Shown piece by piece: positions 1-6,491 of a stretch of DNA of 12,930 bases. Position 1 is the stretch's first letter. Each line of letters starts with the position of its first letter. Origin of the DNA: ZC4RG30 sp039929265 (lineage in GTDB: Bacteria; Pseudomonadota; Gammaproteobacteria; Steroidobacterales; Steroidobacteraceae); assembly GCA_039929265.1 (NCBI GenBank), contig JBDSRN010000009.1:1-12930 (forward strand), in the 5' to 3' direction. The notes under the pieces are model-generated. The model saw only the letters and a list, made by a program, of their open reading frames with translations. It was not told where the DNA came from and made no database searches. The position numbers and the translations under genes were made by a program.

Positions 1-30
1 TGGGCGTATCCGTAATTTTGTGTGCGAGGC
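1..30 (+). repeat. Terminal inverted repeat of the IS (transposase 3' side)
   Basis: Compared with the reverse complement of 1348-1377, positions 1-30 match at 24 of 30. Mismatches are at positions 1, 3, 6, 13, 14 and 23. The shared core runs TATCCG, then ATTTTGTG, then GCGAGGC. The outermost base is uncertain. Confidence 0.82.
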
Positions 31-54
31 GGATTAAACATTCAATCGGTCTCG

Positions 55-1329
55 TCAGTTCTTGGCCAGTGTAAATCGGTCTTCGTACAGAATGGCAAAC
101 TGGTTCATCGCTCCTTTCCAGTCGAACGCTCTGCGCACGGATTTGTTCAACACGTTGCGCAGGGCCAGCCACAGCAGCTTGATCGCCGACTCATCGTTCG
201 GGAAGTGGCCGCGCGTCTTGATGATTTTTCGCAGCTGCATGTTCAGGCTCTCAATCGCATTGGTCGTGTAGATCACTCTGCGGATATCTGGCGGGAACAC
301 GAAGAACGGCGTCACGTGCTCCCATGCCCGGCTCCAGGACTGCACTATCGACGGATACTTGATGCCCCATGGGCCACTGGCGAAGGCCTGCAGCTCATCC
401 CGGGCAGCCTCTTCACTGACGGCCGTGTAGATCGGGCGCAGCGCCTGGGCCACGAGCTTGCGATCCTTCCACCCCGCGTAATCCAGGCTGTTACGGATCA
501 GGTGCACGATGCAGGTCTGCACCGTGGTTTTGGGAAACACCGTGTTGATCGCATCGGCCAGTCCTTTGAGGCCATCCACCACGGCGATCAGGATGTCCTG
601 GCAGCCGCGGGTCTTCAGATCGTTGAACACCTTGAGCCAGAACTTGGCCCCTTCGGTCTGCTCGATCCACAGGCCCAGCACATCGCGTTGTCCGTCGGCT
701 TGAATGCCGAGCGCCAGATACACCGCCTTGTTGGCGACCCCGCCGTCGGTGCGGATCTTCACCCGCAGGGCGTCGAAGAACACCACCGGGTACATCTGCT
801 CCAGAGGCCGGCTTTGCCAGGCAAGCGCCTCGGCCATGACCTCGTCGGTGACCGAGCTGATGAAATCCGGCGACACTTGCGTGCCGTAGCTCTCGGCGAT
901 GAAGCCCTGGATCTCCCGCACGCTCATGCCGCGCGCGTACATGGCGATGATCTTGTCGTCGAAGCCGGTGAAGCGTCGTTCGTGCTTTGGGATCAGGATC
1001 GGCTCGAAGCTACCGGCCCGATCGCGCGGCACCTCGATGCGAACCGCGCCCTTGTCGGTCAGGACGGTCTTGCCACTGGCCCCGTTGCGCTCGTTGTTCT
1101 GACCTGCGGGCTTCTCCTCACCTGCCTTGTAGCCCAGGTGAGCACTCATCTCGGCGTTCATCAGCCGCTCGATCACCGCCTTCTGTAGCCACAGGAACAA
1201 GTCCTGCGCCTCGGACGGTGTCATCGGCCCCTGCACCAGCTGCTCGATCAGCTCAGGCGGTATCGCCGGCAGTGGTCCACGTTCAGCCGCCTGTGCAGCC
1301 AGCGTTCTCTTCTTGGTTGGCATATCCAT
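55..1329 (-). CDS. IS256-family transposase (Mutator-like DDE)
   Basis: This 424-residue protein is the normal length for an IS256 transposase, which cuts and pastes the element through a circular intermediate. Likely catalytic residues are D186 (in FFDALRVKIR), D252 (in VVDGLKG) and E360 (in TTNAIES). The C-x2-H motif between the second Asp and the Glu is present at C273/H276 (TCIVHLIRNS). The N-terminal part carries the usual family features, including a helical DNA-binding region and the stretch NNERNGASGKT at 78-88. The start ATG at 1329 is preceded by GAGGGA with 5 nt spacing; a second in-frame ATG at 1323 begins MPTKK. No frameshift is seen. The long open frame on the opposite strand (22-1188) is a codon-bias shadow. 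Confidence 0.96.
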   Translation of the reverse strand: MDMPTKKRTLAAQAAERGPLPAIPPELIEQLVQGPMTPSEAQDLFLWLQKAVIERLMNAEMSAHLGYKAGEEKPAGQNNERNGASGKTVLTDKGAVRIEVPRDRAGSFEPILIPKHERRFTGFDDKIIAMYARGMSVREIQGFIAESYGTQVSPDFISSVTDEVMAEALAWQSRPLEQMYPVVFFDALRVKIRTDGGVANKAVYLALGIQADGQRDVLGLWIEQTEGAKFWLKVFNDLKTRGCQDILIAVVDGLKGLADAINTVFPKTTVQTCIVHLIRNSLDYAGWKDRKLVAQALRPIYTAVSEEAARDELQAFASGPWGIKYPSIVQSWSRAWEHVTPFFVFPPDIRRVIYTTNAIESLNMQLRKIIKTRGHFPNDESAIKLLWLALRNVLNKSVRRAFDWKGAMNQFAILYEDRFTLAKN

Positions 1330-1347
1330 GATCTTCCCTCATGTTAT

Positions 1348-1377
1348 GCCTCGCCCACAAAATCCCGGATAGGCTCC
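1348..1377 (-). repeat. Terminal inverted repeat of the IS (transposase 5' side)
   Basis: This is the partner of the repeat at 1-30 and lies 18 bp upstream of the transposase start codon. Read on the minus strand it shares TATCCG, ATTTTGTG and GCGAGGC with the other end at identical spacing. The sequence beyond 1377 has no counterpart inside the window, which fits 1377 as about the element boundary. Confidence 0.82.
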
Positions 1378-1425
1378 GCATGATAGGTAGCAGAACATCT
1401 GGCCTGCCAGAGGACGCAAGCAACG

Positions 1426-1956
1426 ATGACGAAAGTCGCGACGTGCATTCAGGCGCTCGAGGCATACCTGCAGCGCGGTGGTACTTGCCTCACGCGCACC
1501 AATCTGCCCGAATGCGTTCACGGACGGCTCGCCCGCGATCAAATCATGTTGCGCGCCGGCCTGAGCCCCGAGCAGGAGCTCGTCACACTGGTGCACGAAA
1601 CCGCGCACTGGCTGGTGCATCGAAACGCAGACTGCGAGGCCAACCACACCCTGTTCGAATATGAGGCCGAGGCGGTGGAACGCCTGGTCATGCACCGCAT
1701 CGGTCTGCTGCCGGCCAGCTGCGGGCGCGCGCCGTTCGGCACAGGCTGCCCGACTGATAACCTGCTGTCCGCCTCAGTTGTACGCGTGAATCTTGCGACG
1801 TGCAGGATCTGCGACGCCCTCGGGCTCGTCAGCGAACCGGCGGCATCACAGGCGCAGACCCCCGTCCACGTCGAGGCAGCGGCCGGTGAAGAAGTCGTTC
1901 TCGAATATGAACCGTACGGCATGGGCGATTTCTTCGGGCTTCCCAAGGCGCTTTAG
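1426..1956 (+). CDS. Small HExxH zinc metallopeptidase, ImmA/IrrE-like
   Basis: This 176-residue protein has the metallopeptidase signature HETAH at residues 57-61, inside LVTLVHETAHWLVHR. A downstream acidic helix, EYEAEAVERLVM (78-89), has E82 as a likely third zinc ligand. The segment SASVVRVNLATCRICDAL (116-132) resembles the closing helix of ImmA/IrrE-like domains. ImmA/IrrE peptidases cleave regulators, but no partner repressor gene is visible, so the substrate is unknown. AGAGGA at 1409-1414 is 11 nt before the ATG, and an in-frame TGA at 1381 prevents a longer N-terminus. Residues 141-176 are encoded antisense to the 3' end of the neighbouring dehydrogenase and look poorly conserved, so the native tail may have been lost. 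The IS ends 48 bp upstream and may have displaced the original promoter. The fold call is fairly firm; the role is unknown. Confidence 0.72.
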   Translation: MTKVATCIQALEAYLQRGGTCLTRTNLPECVHGRLARDQIMLRAGLSPEQELVTLVHETAHWLVHRNADCEANHTLFEYEAEAVERLVMHRIGLLPASCGRAPFGTGCPTDNLLSASVVRVNLATCRICDALGLVSEPAASQAQTPVHVEAAAGEEVVLEYEPYGMGDFFGLPKAL

Positions 1957-2607
1957 CGGCACGGGCGCGGTGAGCTTGTCGAGCACCTCGGGGCGCATCG
2001 ACGCGAGGATCTCCGTGTGCGTGAAACCGGGCGCGATCGAGCCCACTCGAATGCCGTAACGCGCGAGCTCCTTGGCCCACACCACGCCCATCGATTCGAC
2101 GCCGGCCTTGGCCGCGCTGTAGTTCGACTGGCCCGCATTGCCCGCGCGCGAAATGCTGGATATGTTGACGATCACGCCACCGTTGCCACGTTCGATCATG
2201 TGCGCTGCAGCTTCGCGGGCGCACAGGAACACGCCGCTGAGATTGACGCTGATGACCGCATTCCATTGTTCGAGCGACATCCGGCCAGCCACGACTCCGT
2301 CCTTGACCTTGACGAGCAGGTTGTCCTTCACGATGCCCGCGTTGTTCACCAGGCCATCCAGCCTGCCGAAATCCCTGGCGACTTGCGCCATGGCGCTACT
2401 CACCTCATCTTCGAGCGCGACGTTCACACGATAGCCGCGCGCCTGCACGGACTCACGCTCGCATTGTGCTCGCGATTCCTCGATGTCCTCCGGATTCAGA
2501 TCGAATAATGCGAGGTTCGCACCCTGCCGGGCCAGCTCCAGGGATATGGCCCTGCCAATGCCGCGACCCGCACCTGTTACAACTACCGTCTTGTTGGAAA
2601 GATCCAT
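1846..2607 (-). CDS. Short-chain dehydrogenase/reductase, FabG/PhaB-like
   Basis: A 253-residue classical SDR. It has the nucleotide motif TGAGRGIG (11-18), NNAG (88-91), structural/catalytic N122, a serine pair S150/S151, and Y163-x3-K167. The ending VDGGLRL is typical of FabG-like enzymes. Together with phaR it could serve as the 3-ketoacyl-CoA reductase supplying (R)-3-hydroxyacyl-CoA to PhaEC, but fatty-acid or other ketoreductase roles are possible. D36 at the end of the second beta strand (LALFDLN) is the residue that usually favours NAD(H) over NADP(H). The start chosen is MDLSNKTVVV; a longer in-frame version would add 26 atypical residues encoded within phaR. It begins 7 nt after the phaR stop, with AGAGGA lying in the phaR end, so the two are probably translationally coupled. 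Its 3' end overlaps the convergent metallopeptidase frame. Confidence 0.93.
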   Translation of the reverse strand: MDLSNKTVVVTGAGRGIGRAISLELARQGANLALFDLNPEDIEESRAQCERESVQARGYRVNVALEDEVSSAMAQVARDFGRLDGLVNNAGIVKDNLLVKVKDGVVAGRMSLEQWNAVISVNLSGVFLCAREAAAHMIERGNGGVIVNISSISRAGNAGQSNYSAAKAGVESMGVVWAKELARYGIRVGSIAPGFTHTEILASMRPEVLDKLTAPVPLKRLGKPEEIAHAVRFIFENDFFTGRCLDVDGGLRL

Positions 2608-2614
2608 GGGATGC

Positions 2615-3130
2615 TCAGCCGTCCTCTTTCTTGTTGCGTGTGTCGTCGTTCTGACCTTGATCGGGCGTCCATGCGTCATTGCCACTTCCCATGACGAACA
2701 TGTTGCGTGTGGCCGCCTGCATCTGCGTCCAGATCTCCATGTTCTTCGCCGCGAGGCTGCCCAGTGGCGCGAGCGGCGTCGCGAAGGTCCGGGCCATTTC
2801 TCTCTGGATGTTTTCCTGCTGCTGCAGCATTGCCGTGAAGGCCTGTTCCAGATAACTGCTGAGCAATGCTTGCGCCGGGCGCCCGTAGAAGCGGATGATC
2901 ATTTCGAGCAGTTCAGCGCCGAGAACCGGGGACCCGAACTGCTCCTGCTCGGAAATGATCTGCAGCAAAACGGGGCGCGTCAGATCCTCTCCGGACTTGT
3001 CGTCCACCACTTTGATCTTTTCCCCGGCAACGATGAGCTTGCGAAGGTCGGCAAGGGTGACGTGAACGCTGCCGACGGTGTCGTATAGGCGACGATTCGC
3101 GTATTTGCGTATGAGGCGTTCGTTCTGCAT
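2615..3130 (-). CDS. phaR: PHA synthesis repressor PhaR
   Basis: This 171-residue protein starts with the highly characteristic PHB/PHA-accumulation regulator domain: RLIRKYANRRLYDT (5-18), VTLADLRKLIVAGEKIKVVD (24-43) and GEDLTRPVLLQIISEQE (47-63). The PHB_acc segment ELLEMIIRFYG (73-83) follows, then a Gln-rich helix (QQQENIQREMA, 103-113). In other bacteria PhaR binds both DNA and nascent PHA or its oligomers. It represses phasin and PHA genes until polymer appears, then leaves the DNA for the granule. It is the first gene of a phaR-SDR pair and is divergent from phaE-phaC, so it probably acts on the region between them, including its own promoter. The ribosome site is unusual: GGAG sits only 2 nt from the ATG, with AGGA further upstream. 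The C-terminus is short, polar and variable, as usual. Confidence 0.96.
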   Translation of the reverse strand: MQNERLIRKYANRRLYDTVGSVHVTLADLRKLIVAGEKIKVVDDKSGEDLTRPVLLQIISEQEQFGSPVLGAELLEMIIRFYGRPAQALLSSYLEQAFTAMLQQQENIQREMARTFATPLAPLGSLAAKNMEIWTQMQAATRNMFVMGSGNDAWTPDQGQNDDTRNKKEDG

Positions 3131-3206
3131 GGCTCCACTCGATTCCTGACAGCGTGATCGCTTTGGCGATGCAAGATAAACCGCGTCTTTTCAGGTTCCC
3201 GATCTG

Positions 3207-3234
3207 TTGGTGGAACCGGCATTTAGACAATAAT
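3207..3234 (+). promoter_or_regulatory. Candidate promoter toward phaE-phaC
   Basis: TTGGTG (3207-3212) and AATAAT (3229-3234) are separated by 16 bp, a plausible sigma-70 pair. The -35 half overlaps the inverted repeat GGTTCC/GGAACC (3194-3217), which could be an operator. It would leave a phaE leader of roughly 80 nt. Confidence 0.3.
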
Positions 3235-3262
3235 CACAAGCGCTTACACGACCTTGGTTCGT

Positions 3263-3268
3263 ATTATA
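3263..3268 (-). promoter_or_regulatory. Candidate -10 box toward phaR
   Basis: On the minus strand this reads TATAAT exactly. Seventeen bases upstream is TCGGCT, a poor -35 match. If used, it would give phaR a leader of about 125 nt. The same bases read forward contain TATTAT at 3262-3267, so the site could serve either direction. Confidence 0.35.
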
Positions 3269-3297
3269 GGACACTTACCGGTTCCAGCCGACTAGTT

Positions 3298-3308
3298 TTG
3301 CACTGCAC
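3298..3308. promoter_or_regulatory. Candidate PhaR operator before phaE
   Basis: TTGCACTGCAC sits 3 bp before the phaE ribosome binding site (GAGGGA, 3311-3316). PhaR sites in model species are described as TGC/GCA-rich, and this is the only such element close to a PHA gene start here. Binding would block early elongation or initiation of phaE. Its core TGCACTGC recurs inverted at 6613-6620. Confidence 0.35.
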
Positions 3309-3323
3309 ACGAGGGACCTCATT

Positions 3324-4181
3324 GTGAAACCGGACGCTTGGCAGGAACTGCGGGATGGTCTCGTGTCGATGGCCACGCGCGGGTGGGCTTCCGCGAACGG
3401 CCCGGCTCCCGACGCACCACCCGGCTTCGCACCGTTCGCGGCCGCTGCCGAGGGCTTCGAAGCCGCCGCGCGCGCGTATCGGAGCGCGGCAAACGCCGCG
3501 GCGGGCCAGGGCGATGCGGCGCGCCTTTTCGCACATGCGCTGCGCGGGCTGTTTGCCGATTTCCCGGTGCCATGGAAGACCACGTTGGACTCAGCGCTGC
3601 ACGGCGTAGCGCCCGGTAACCTGTTCGATCAACCGGCGCTCGGCGCCAGTCGCGAGCACCAGCAACGCGGGCAGCAATTGGCAGAGGCCGCACGCCGCGT
3701 TGCCGACGCGCAGGGGCGGTTGCAGATCCTGTGGTCGGATGCTATGCGTGAAGCGGCCGCGACCTTCACCACCCGGCTGGACTCCACGCGCGGCACACCG
3801 GCGCACCCTGCGCCCGTGGGTGAGCTGTACAACACCTGGATCGACTGCGCGGAAGATGCCTACGCGCGAATGATCCACGGCGAGAACTTCTGCACGACGC
3901 TCGCGGAACTCGTCAACGCCGCGAGCCAGTGGCGTCAGGCACTACAGGCTGCCATGGAACAGTCGGCGAAGCTGCTAGACCTACCCACTCGCAGCGAGAT
4001 CGATTCCCTGGCCCAGCGCCTGAAGGCAGTTGAGCATGAACTGCGGGCCGCGCGCCGCGCGCCGGACGACTCCGGTCAGGGCAATGCGACCCGTGGCAAG
4101 GGGCCCACCCGCAAGCGAAAAACTGCCTCGAAAGCTGCGAAGGCTGCGGGCCGTTCACGGCACGGCACGATCCGGCGATGA
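3324..4181 (+). CDS. phaE: Class III PHA synthase subunit PhaE
   Basis: This 285-residue protein is the non-catalytic partner that activates and stabilises PhaC in class III synthases at the granule surface. The diagnostic C-terminal block is LYNTWIDCAEDAYARMIHGE (168-187), with LVNAASQWRQ (196-205) and LPTRSEIDSLAQRLK (220-234) leading into a coiled coil. The first 150 residues are Ala-rich and weakly conserved, as usual. It is shorter than the roughly 357-residue Allochromatium PhaE. Start is GTG, with GAGGGA 7 nt upstream. The stop overlaps the phaC start (ATGA), implying coupled translation and matched subunit amounts. Residues 257-285 form a strongly basic tail, 12 Lys/Arg and no acidic residue, reminiscent of DNA-binding tails of PhaF- or PhaM-type proteins. 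Confidence 0.92.
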   Translation: MKPDAWQELRDGLVSMATRGWASANGPAPDAPPGFAPFAAAAEGFEAAARAYRSAANAAAGQGDAARLFAHALRGLFADFPVPWKTTLDSALHGVAPGNLFDQPALGASREHQQRGQQLAEAARRVADAQGRLQILWSDAMREAAATFTTRLDSTRGTPAHPAPVGELYNTWIDCAEDAYARMIHGENFCTTLAELVNAASQWRQALQAAMEQSAKLLDLPTRSEIDSLAQRLKAVEHELRAARRAPDDSGQGNATRGKGPTRKRKTASKAAKAAGRSRHGTIRR

Positions 4182-5179
4182 AAGGCAGCGTCCATGAGGC
4201 ACTCAGCGCCGCCCGACACGTCCAACCGGGCTGCTCGGAAAAGGACGCGGTGTGGCAGTCCGGCAAGCTCACGCTGTATCGCTACCGTGCAATCGTCAGA
4301 CCCGCGTCCACTGCACCCCTGCTGATCGTCTACGCACTCGTCAACCGACCCTACATGATGGATCTGCAGCAGGATCGCTCGCTCATCCGCGGTTTGCTGG
4401 AGGCGGGCCTCGATGTCTATCTCGTCGACTGGGGCTATCCCGACGGCGCGGACCGATTTACCACGTTGGCAGACTACATCGACCAGCAACTGGGCGAGTG
4501 TGTGGAGCATATCCTCGCCACGCGCGGGATTGCTGCGCTCAACATCCTCGGCGTCTGCCAGGGTGGCGTGATGAGTCTGTGTTTCGCCGCGCTCTATCCG
4601 CAGCGCGTGCGCAATTTGATCACCATGGTCACTCCGGTCGACTTCCACACGCACTCCGACATCCTCTCGAAATGGGTGCGCGGAATCGACATCTCCGCAT
4701 TCATCGGTTCCGGCAATGTCCCGGGTGACGTGCTCAGTCAGTTGTTCCTCTCGCTGATGCCGTTTCGCCTGACACAACAAAAGTATGTGGATCTGCTTTC
4801 AGGCAGCGCCGATCCTGCGCACATCGAAAATTTCATGCGCGTCGAAAGCTGGATCTTCGACAGCCCCGACCAAGCGGGTGCCGCGCTGCGCGAATTCGTT
4901 CTCTGGTTCTACCAGCAGAATCGACTGGTTCAGGGCGGCCTCACAATTGCCGGTCGCGCCGTTGATTTGCGCACCCTGCGTTTGCCAATACTTAACCTGA
5001 TCGGCAAGCGCGATCATCTGGTGCCTCCCGAGGCGTCGCGCGCATTGCGGCGCCTGGTCGGCAGCGCGGACTACACGGACGTGGAATTCGATCTGGGTCA
5101 CATCGGAATGTACATCAGCGCACGCGCGCAACGGCAGGTGCCGAAGCAGATCGCCGAATGGCTCATCGCGCGCGACTAG
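4178..5179 (+). CDS. phaC: Class III PHA synthase catalytic subunit PhaC
   Basis: A 333-residue alpha/beta-hydrolase-fold polymerase that joins (R)-3-hydroxyacyl-CoA into PHA and releases CoA. The lipase-like box is GVCQGG (125-130) with nucleophile C127. D279 (GKRDHLVPP) and H308 (DLGHIGMYIS) complete the triad. These align with C149, D302 and H331 of the Allochromatium enzyme at a constant offset of 22-23, so the N-terminus is about 22 residues shorter than that reference while the catalytic spacing is kept. VYALVNRPYMMDLQ (51-64) and LVDWGYPD (82-89) are typical. The start overlaps the phaE stop with no ribosome site of its own, so translation is probably coupled. The stop is 20 bp from the convergent esterase gene. 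Confidence 0.97.
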   Translation: MKGSVHEALSAARHVQPGCSEKDAVWQSGKLTLYRYRAIVRPASTAPLLIVYALVNRPYMMDLQQDRSLIRGLLEAGLDVYLVDWGYPDGADRFTTLADYIDQQLGECVEHILATRGIAALNILGVCQGGVMSLCFAALYPQRVRNLITMVTPVDFHTHSDILSKWVRGIDISAFIGSGNVPGDVLSQLFLSLMPFRLTQQKYVDLLSGSADPAHIENFMRVESWIFDSPDQAGAALREFVLWFYQQNRLVQGGLTIAGRAVDLRTLRLPILNLIGKRDHLVPPEASRALRRLVGSADYTDVEFDLGHIGMYISARAQRQVPKQIAEWLIARD

Positions 5180-5199
5180 CGCCGCGTGCGCAGAGCCAT

Positions 5200-6261
5200 T
5201 CAATTCTCCGCCACGTGCGACAGCAGAAAGCGGATCATCTGAGTGGAGGCGTCCGGCCCGACTGGATCAGTGCAGGAACCATCCGGCGATCCCCCTGACC
5301 ATGCGTGTCCGGCGCCATGTACCAACCAGTGCTCGACACAGGGAATTGGTGTCGAGTCGCGGTAAGTCGTGACCGTGACTCCGCGACCTTCCGAGTCGCC
5401 TCGTTCCTGTATCACCTTCTGCAAGCGCCGGCCGGATGCCTCGGCACGCAGCACGGCCTGCGCGACGATCAGCGAGCCATTGCCCGCGTCCACTGTTGCA
5501 TCAGCGTCGCCGTGGAAGACGATGGTCGGAACGAAGCGGCCGGCAAGCGCAGGCGATGAGCGCGCGCGACTGCCTGCCCGTGCACGCCTGCTCGGCTGCG
5601 CAGCGCGGACGCCTCGCATAGCTGCCATGGCAGCCAAAGCGTCGCCGGTTGCGGCGCGATATGGCAGACCCGAGTGCGCGCCCACCGCCGCATACAGCTC
5701 TGGATAGTTGACGCCCAGTATCACCGCCATGGCAGCGCCGGCTGACATTCCCGCCACCAGGACGCCTCGTGGATTTATCGCGTGCTCCGCCATGATCTCC
5801 CGCGTGATGCCCACGAGTAGCGCCGGCTCGCCCGCATCGCGCATCTGGTCAGCCGACCGAAACCAGTTCCAGCATTTCATGCCGTTGGCCGCCGCCGATT
5901 GCGCCGGATAGGCGACCAGGAAGCCGTACCGATCGGCGAGTCCATTCATGCACGTGCCGGCGGCGAAGTCGTCGGGACCCTGCGTGCAACCATGAAGCAT
6001 GATCAGTAGCGGCCTCAGCGTGACCGGCTGTGCCGCTCTCGCCGGTAGGTAAAGCTTGTAATTGCAGGAGCCGGCCGGACTCTCATAGGTACGCTCAAGG
6101 AATTGGCCCGCAGGTGGTGCAGGATTTTCCTCATCCTTCTGCTCTTGCTGCAGGCCGCTCGCGCTAGCGGCCAGAGTCGAATCCGCCGCAATGGCTACCG
6201 GGATTCCCGTGAGCAGACCGGCCGCCTTCAGGGCCTCGCGAATCGTGTCTTCGATCGTCAT
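5200..6261 (-). CDS. PHB-depolymerase-family esterase
   Basis: A 353-residue member of the Esterase_PHB-type alpha/beta hydrolases. With M1 at 6261, the oxyanion motif is LLIMLHGCTQGPDDFA (85-100), the nucleophile is S173 in GMSAG, the acid is D252 or D254 in FHGDADATV, and the base is H319 in GAGHAWSGG. The family includes extracellular PHB depolymerases and feruloyl/xylan esterases. No cleavable signal peptide is evident, so a cytoplasmic role on PHA or its oligomers is plausible next to phaC, though substrate cannot be read from sequence. Residues 223-238 form an Arg/Ala/Ser-rich low-complexity insertion (SRRARAGSRARSS). The start MTIEDTIREALKAAG matches how relatives begin, but no clear ribosome site precedes it; an upstream TTG at 6342 would add 27 unlikely residues. 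Confidence 0.87.
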   Translation of the reverse strand: MTIEDTIREALKAAGLLTGIPVAIAADSTLAASASGLQQEQKDEENPAPPAGQFLERTYESPAGSCNYKLYLPARAAQPVTLRPLLIMLHGCTQGPDDFAAGTCMNGLADRYGFLVAYPAQSAAANGMKCWNWFRSADQMRDAGEPALLVGITREIMAEHAINPRGVLVAGMSAGAAMAVILGVNYPELYAAVGAHSGLPYRAATGDALAAMAAMRGVRAAQPSRRARAGSRARSSPALAGRFVPTIVFHGDADATVDAGNGSLIVAQAVLRAEASGRRLQKVIQERGDSEGRGVTVTTYRDSTPIPCVEHWLVHGAGHAWSGGSPDGSCTDPVGPDASTQMIRFLLSHVAEN

Positions 6262-6315
6262 CGCGCTAGATTGAAAACCGGCGAAGCGGGCGAGACGAAT
6301 ACAAACGCGGCAGGT

Positions 6316-6337
6316 AGCAGGTCTCGCAGGACCTGCT
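6316..6337. repeat. Perfect 8-bp inverted repeat (hairpin or operator)
   Basis: AGCAGGTC (6316-6323) and GACCTGCT (6330-6337) flank a 6-nt loop. Three GCAGG copies start at 6310, 6317 and 6326. It is 55 bp upstream of the esterase start, so it could be an operator or lie in the esterase leader. Only two more T follow on the plus strand and none on the minus, so an intrinsic terminator is unlikely. Confidence 0.45.
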
Positions 6338-6491
6338 TTCAACAGGCAATCGGGCTCTCACCGAGTTTTGCAAACTGCTCCAGTACGAGCGCCTCATGGG
6401 CGAGGACTCGCTGGACATTTCGCCGCTGTTGCATGCGCTCAAAATGCGCCACGCAATGCTGCAATCGCAACAGATCCGCCCCTACCCCTGA
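6318..6491 (+). pseudogene. Possible gene relic, about 57 codons, unrecognised
   Basis: The plus frame ending at TGA 6489-6491 is open from just after a TAG at 6315-6317. It reads as an ordinary soluble helix: TEFCKLLQYERLMGEDSLD, then ISPLLHALKMRHAMLQ. In its last 42 codons most third positions are G or C, as in the real genes nearby. There is no ATG or GTG before the helix; the first ATG is at 6396. It could therefore be the 3' remnant of a lost gene, or a small protein with a rare start. No family is recognised. Confidence 0.3.

Larger units (their letters stand above)
1..1377 (-). mobile_element. IS256-family insertion sequence, apparently complete
   Basis: A single-ORF element: one full-length IS256-type transposase read on the minus strand, flanked by imperfect terminal inverted repeats at 1-30 and 1348-1377 (24 of 30 positions match). 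The exact outer base is uncertain by a few nucleotides, because the best-matched core starts at TATCCG, 6 bases inside each repeat. The left end coincides with the window edge, so the target-site duplication (8-9 bp in this family) cannot be checked. The transposase shows no frameshift or internal stop and the ends are still recognisable, so the copy may be active or recently active. It lies 48 bp upstream of a small metallopeptidase gene. Confidence 0.88.
3131..3323. promoter_or_regulatory. Divergent phaR / phaE control region
   Basis: These 193 bp lie between two divergent starts and are more AT-rich than the flanking genes, especially 3221-3270. They contain a perfect TATAAT on the minus strand, an AATAAT with TTGGTG 16 bp upstream on the plus strand, the inverted pair GGTTCC (3194-3199) / GGAACC (3212-3217) with a third GGTTCC at 3280-3285, and a GCA/TGC-rich element just before phaE. 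All are visual matches; no start site is known. Confidence 0.65.

Noticed and set aside
22..1188. 388-codon open frame opposite the transposase
   Set aside because: Shadow of the IS256 transposase; many Arg/His/Leu and no domain features.
2017..3088. Two long plus-strand frames opposite the SDR and phaR genes
   Set aside because: Antisense shadows of two well-supported genes.
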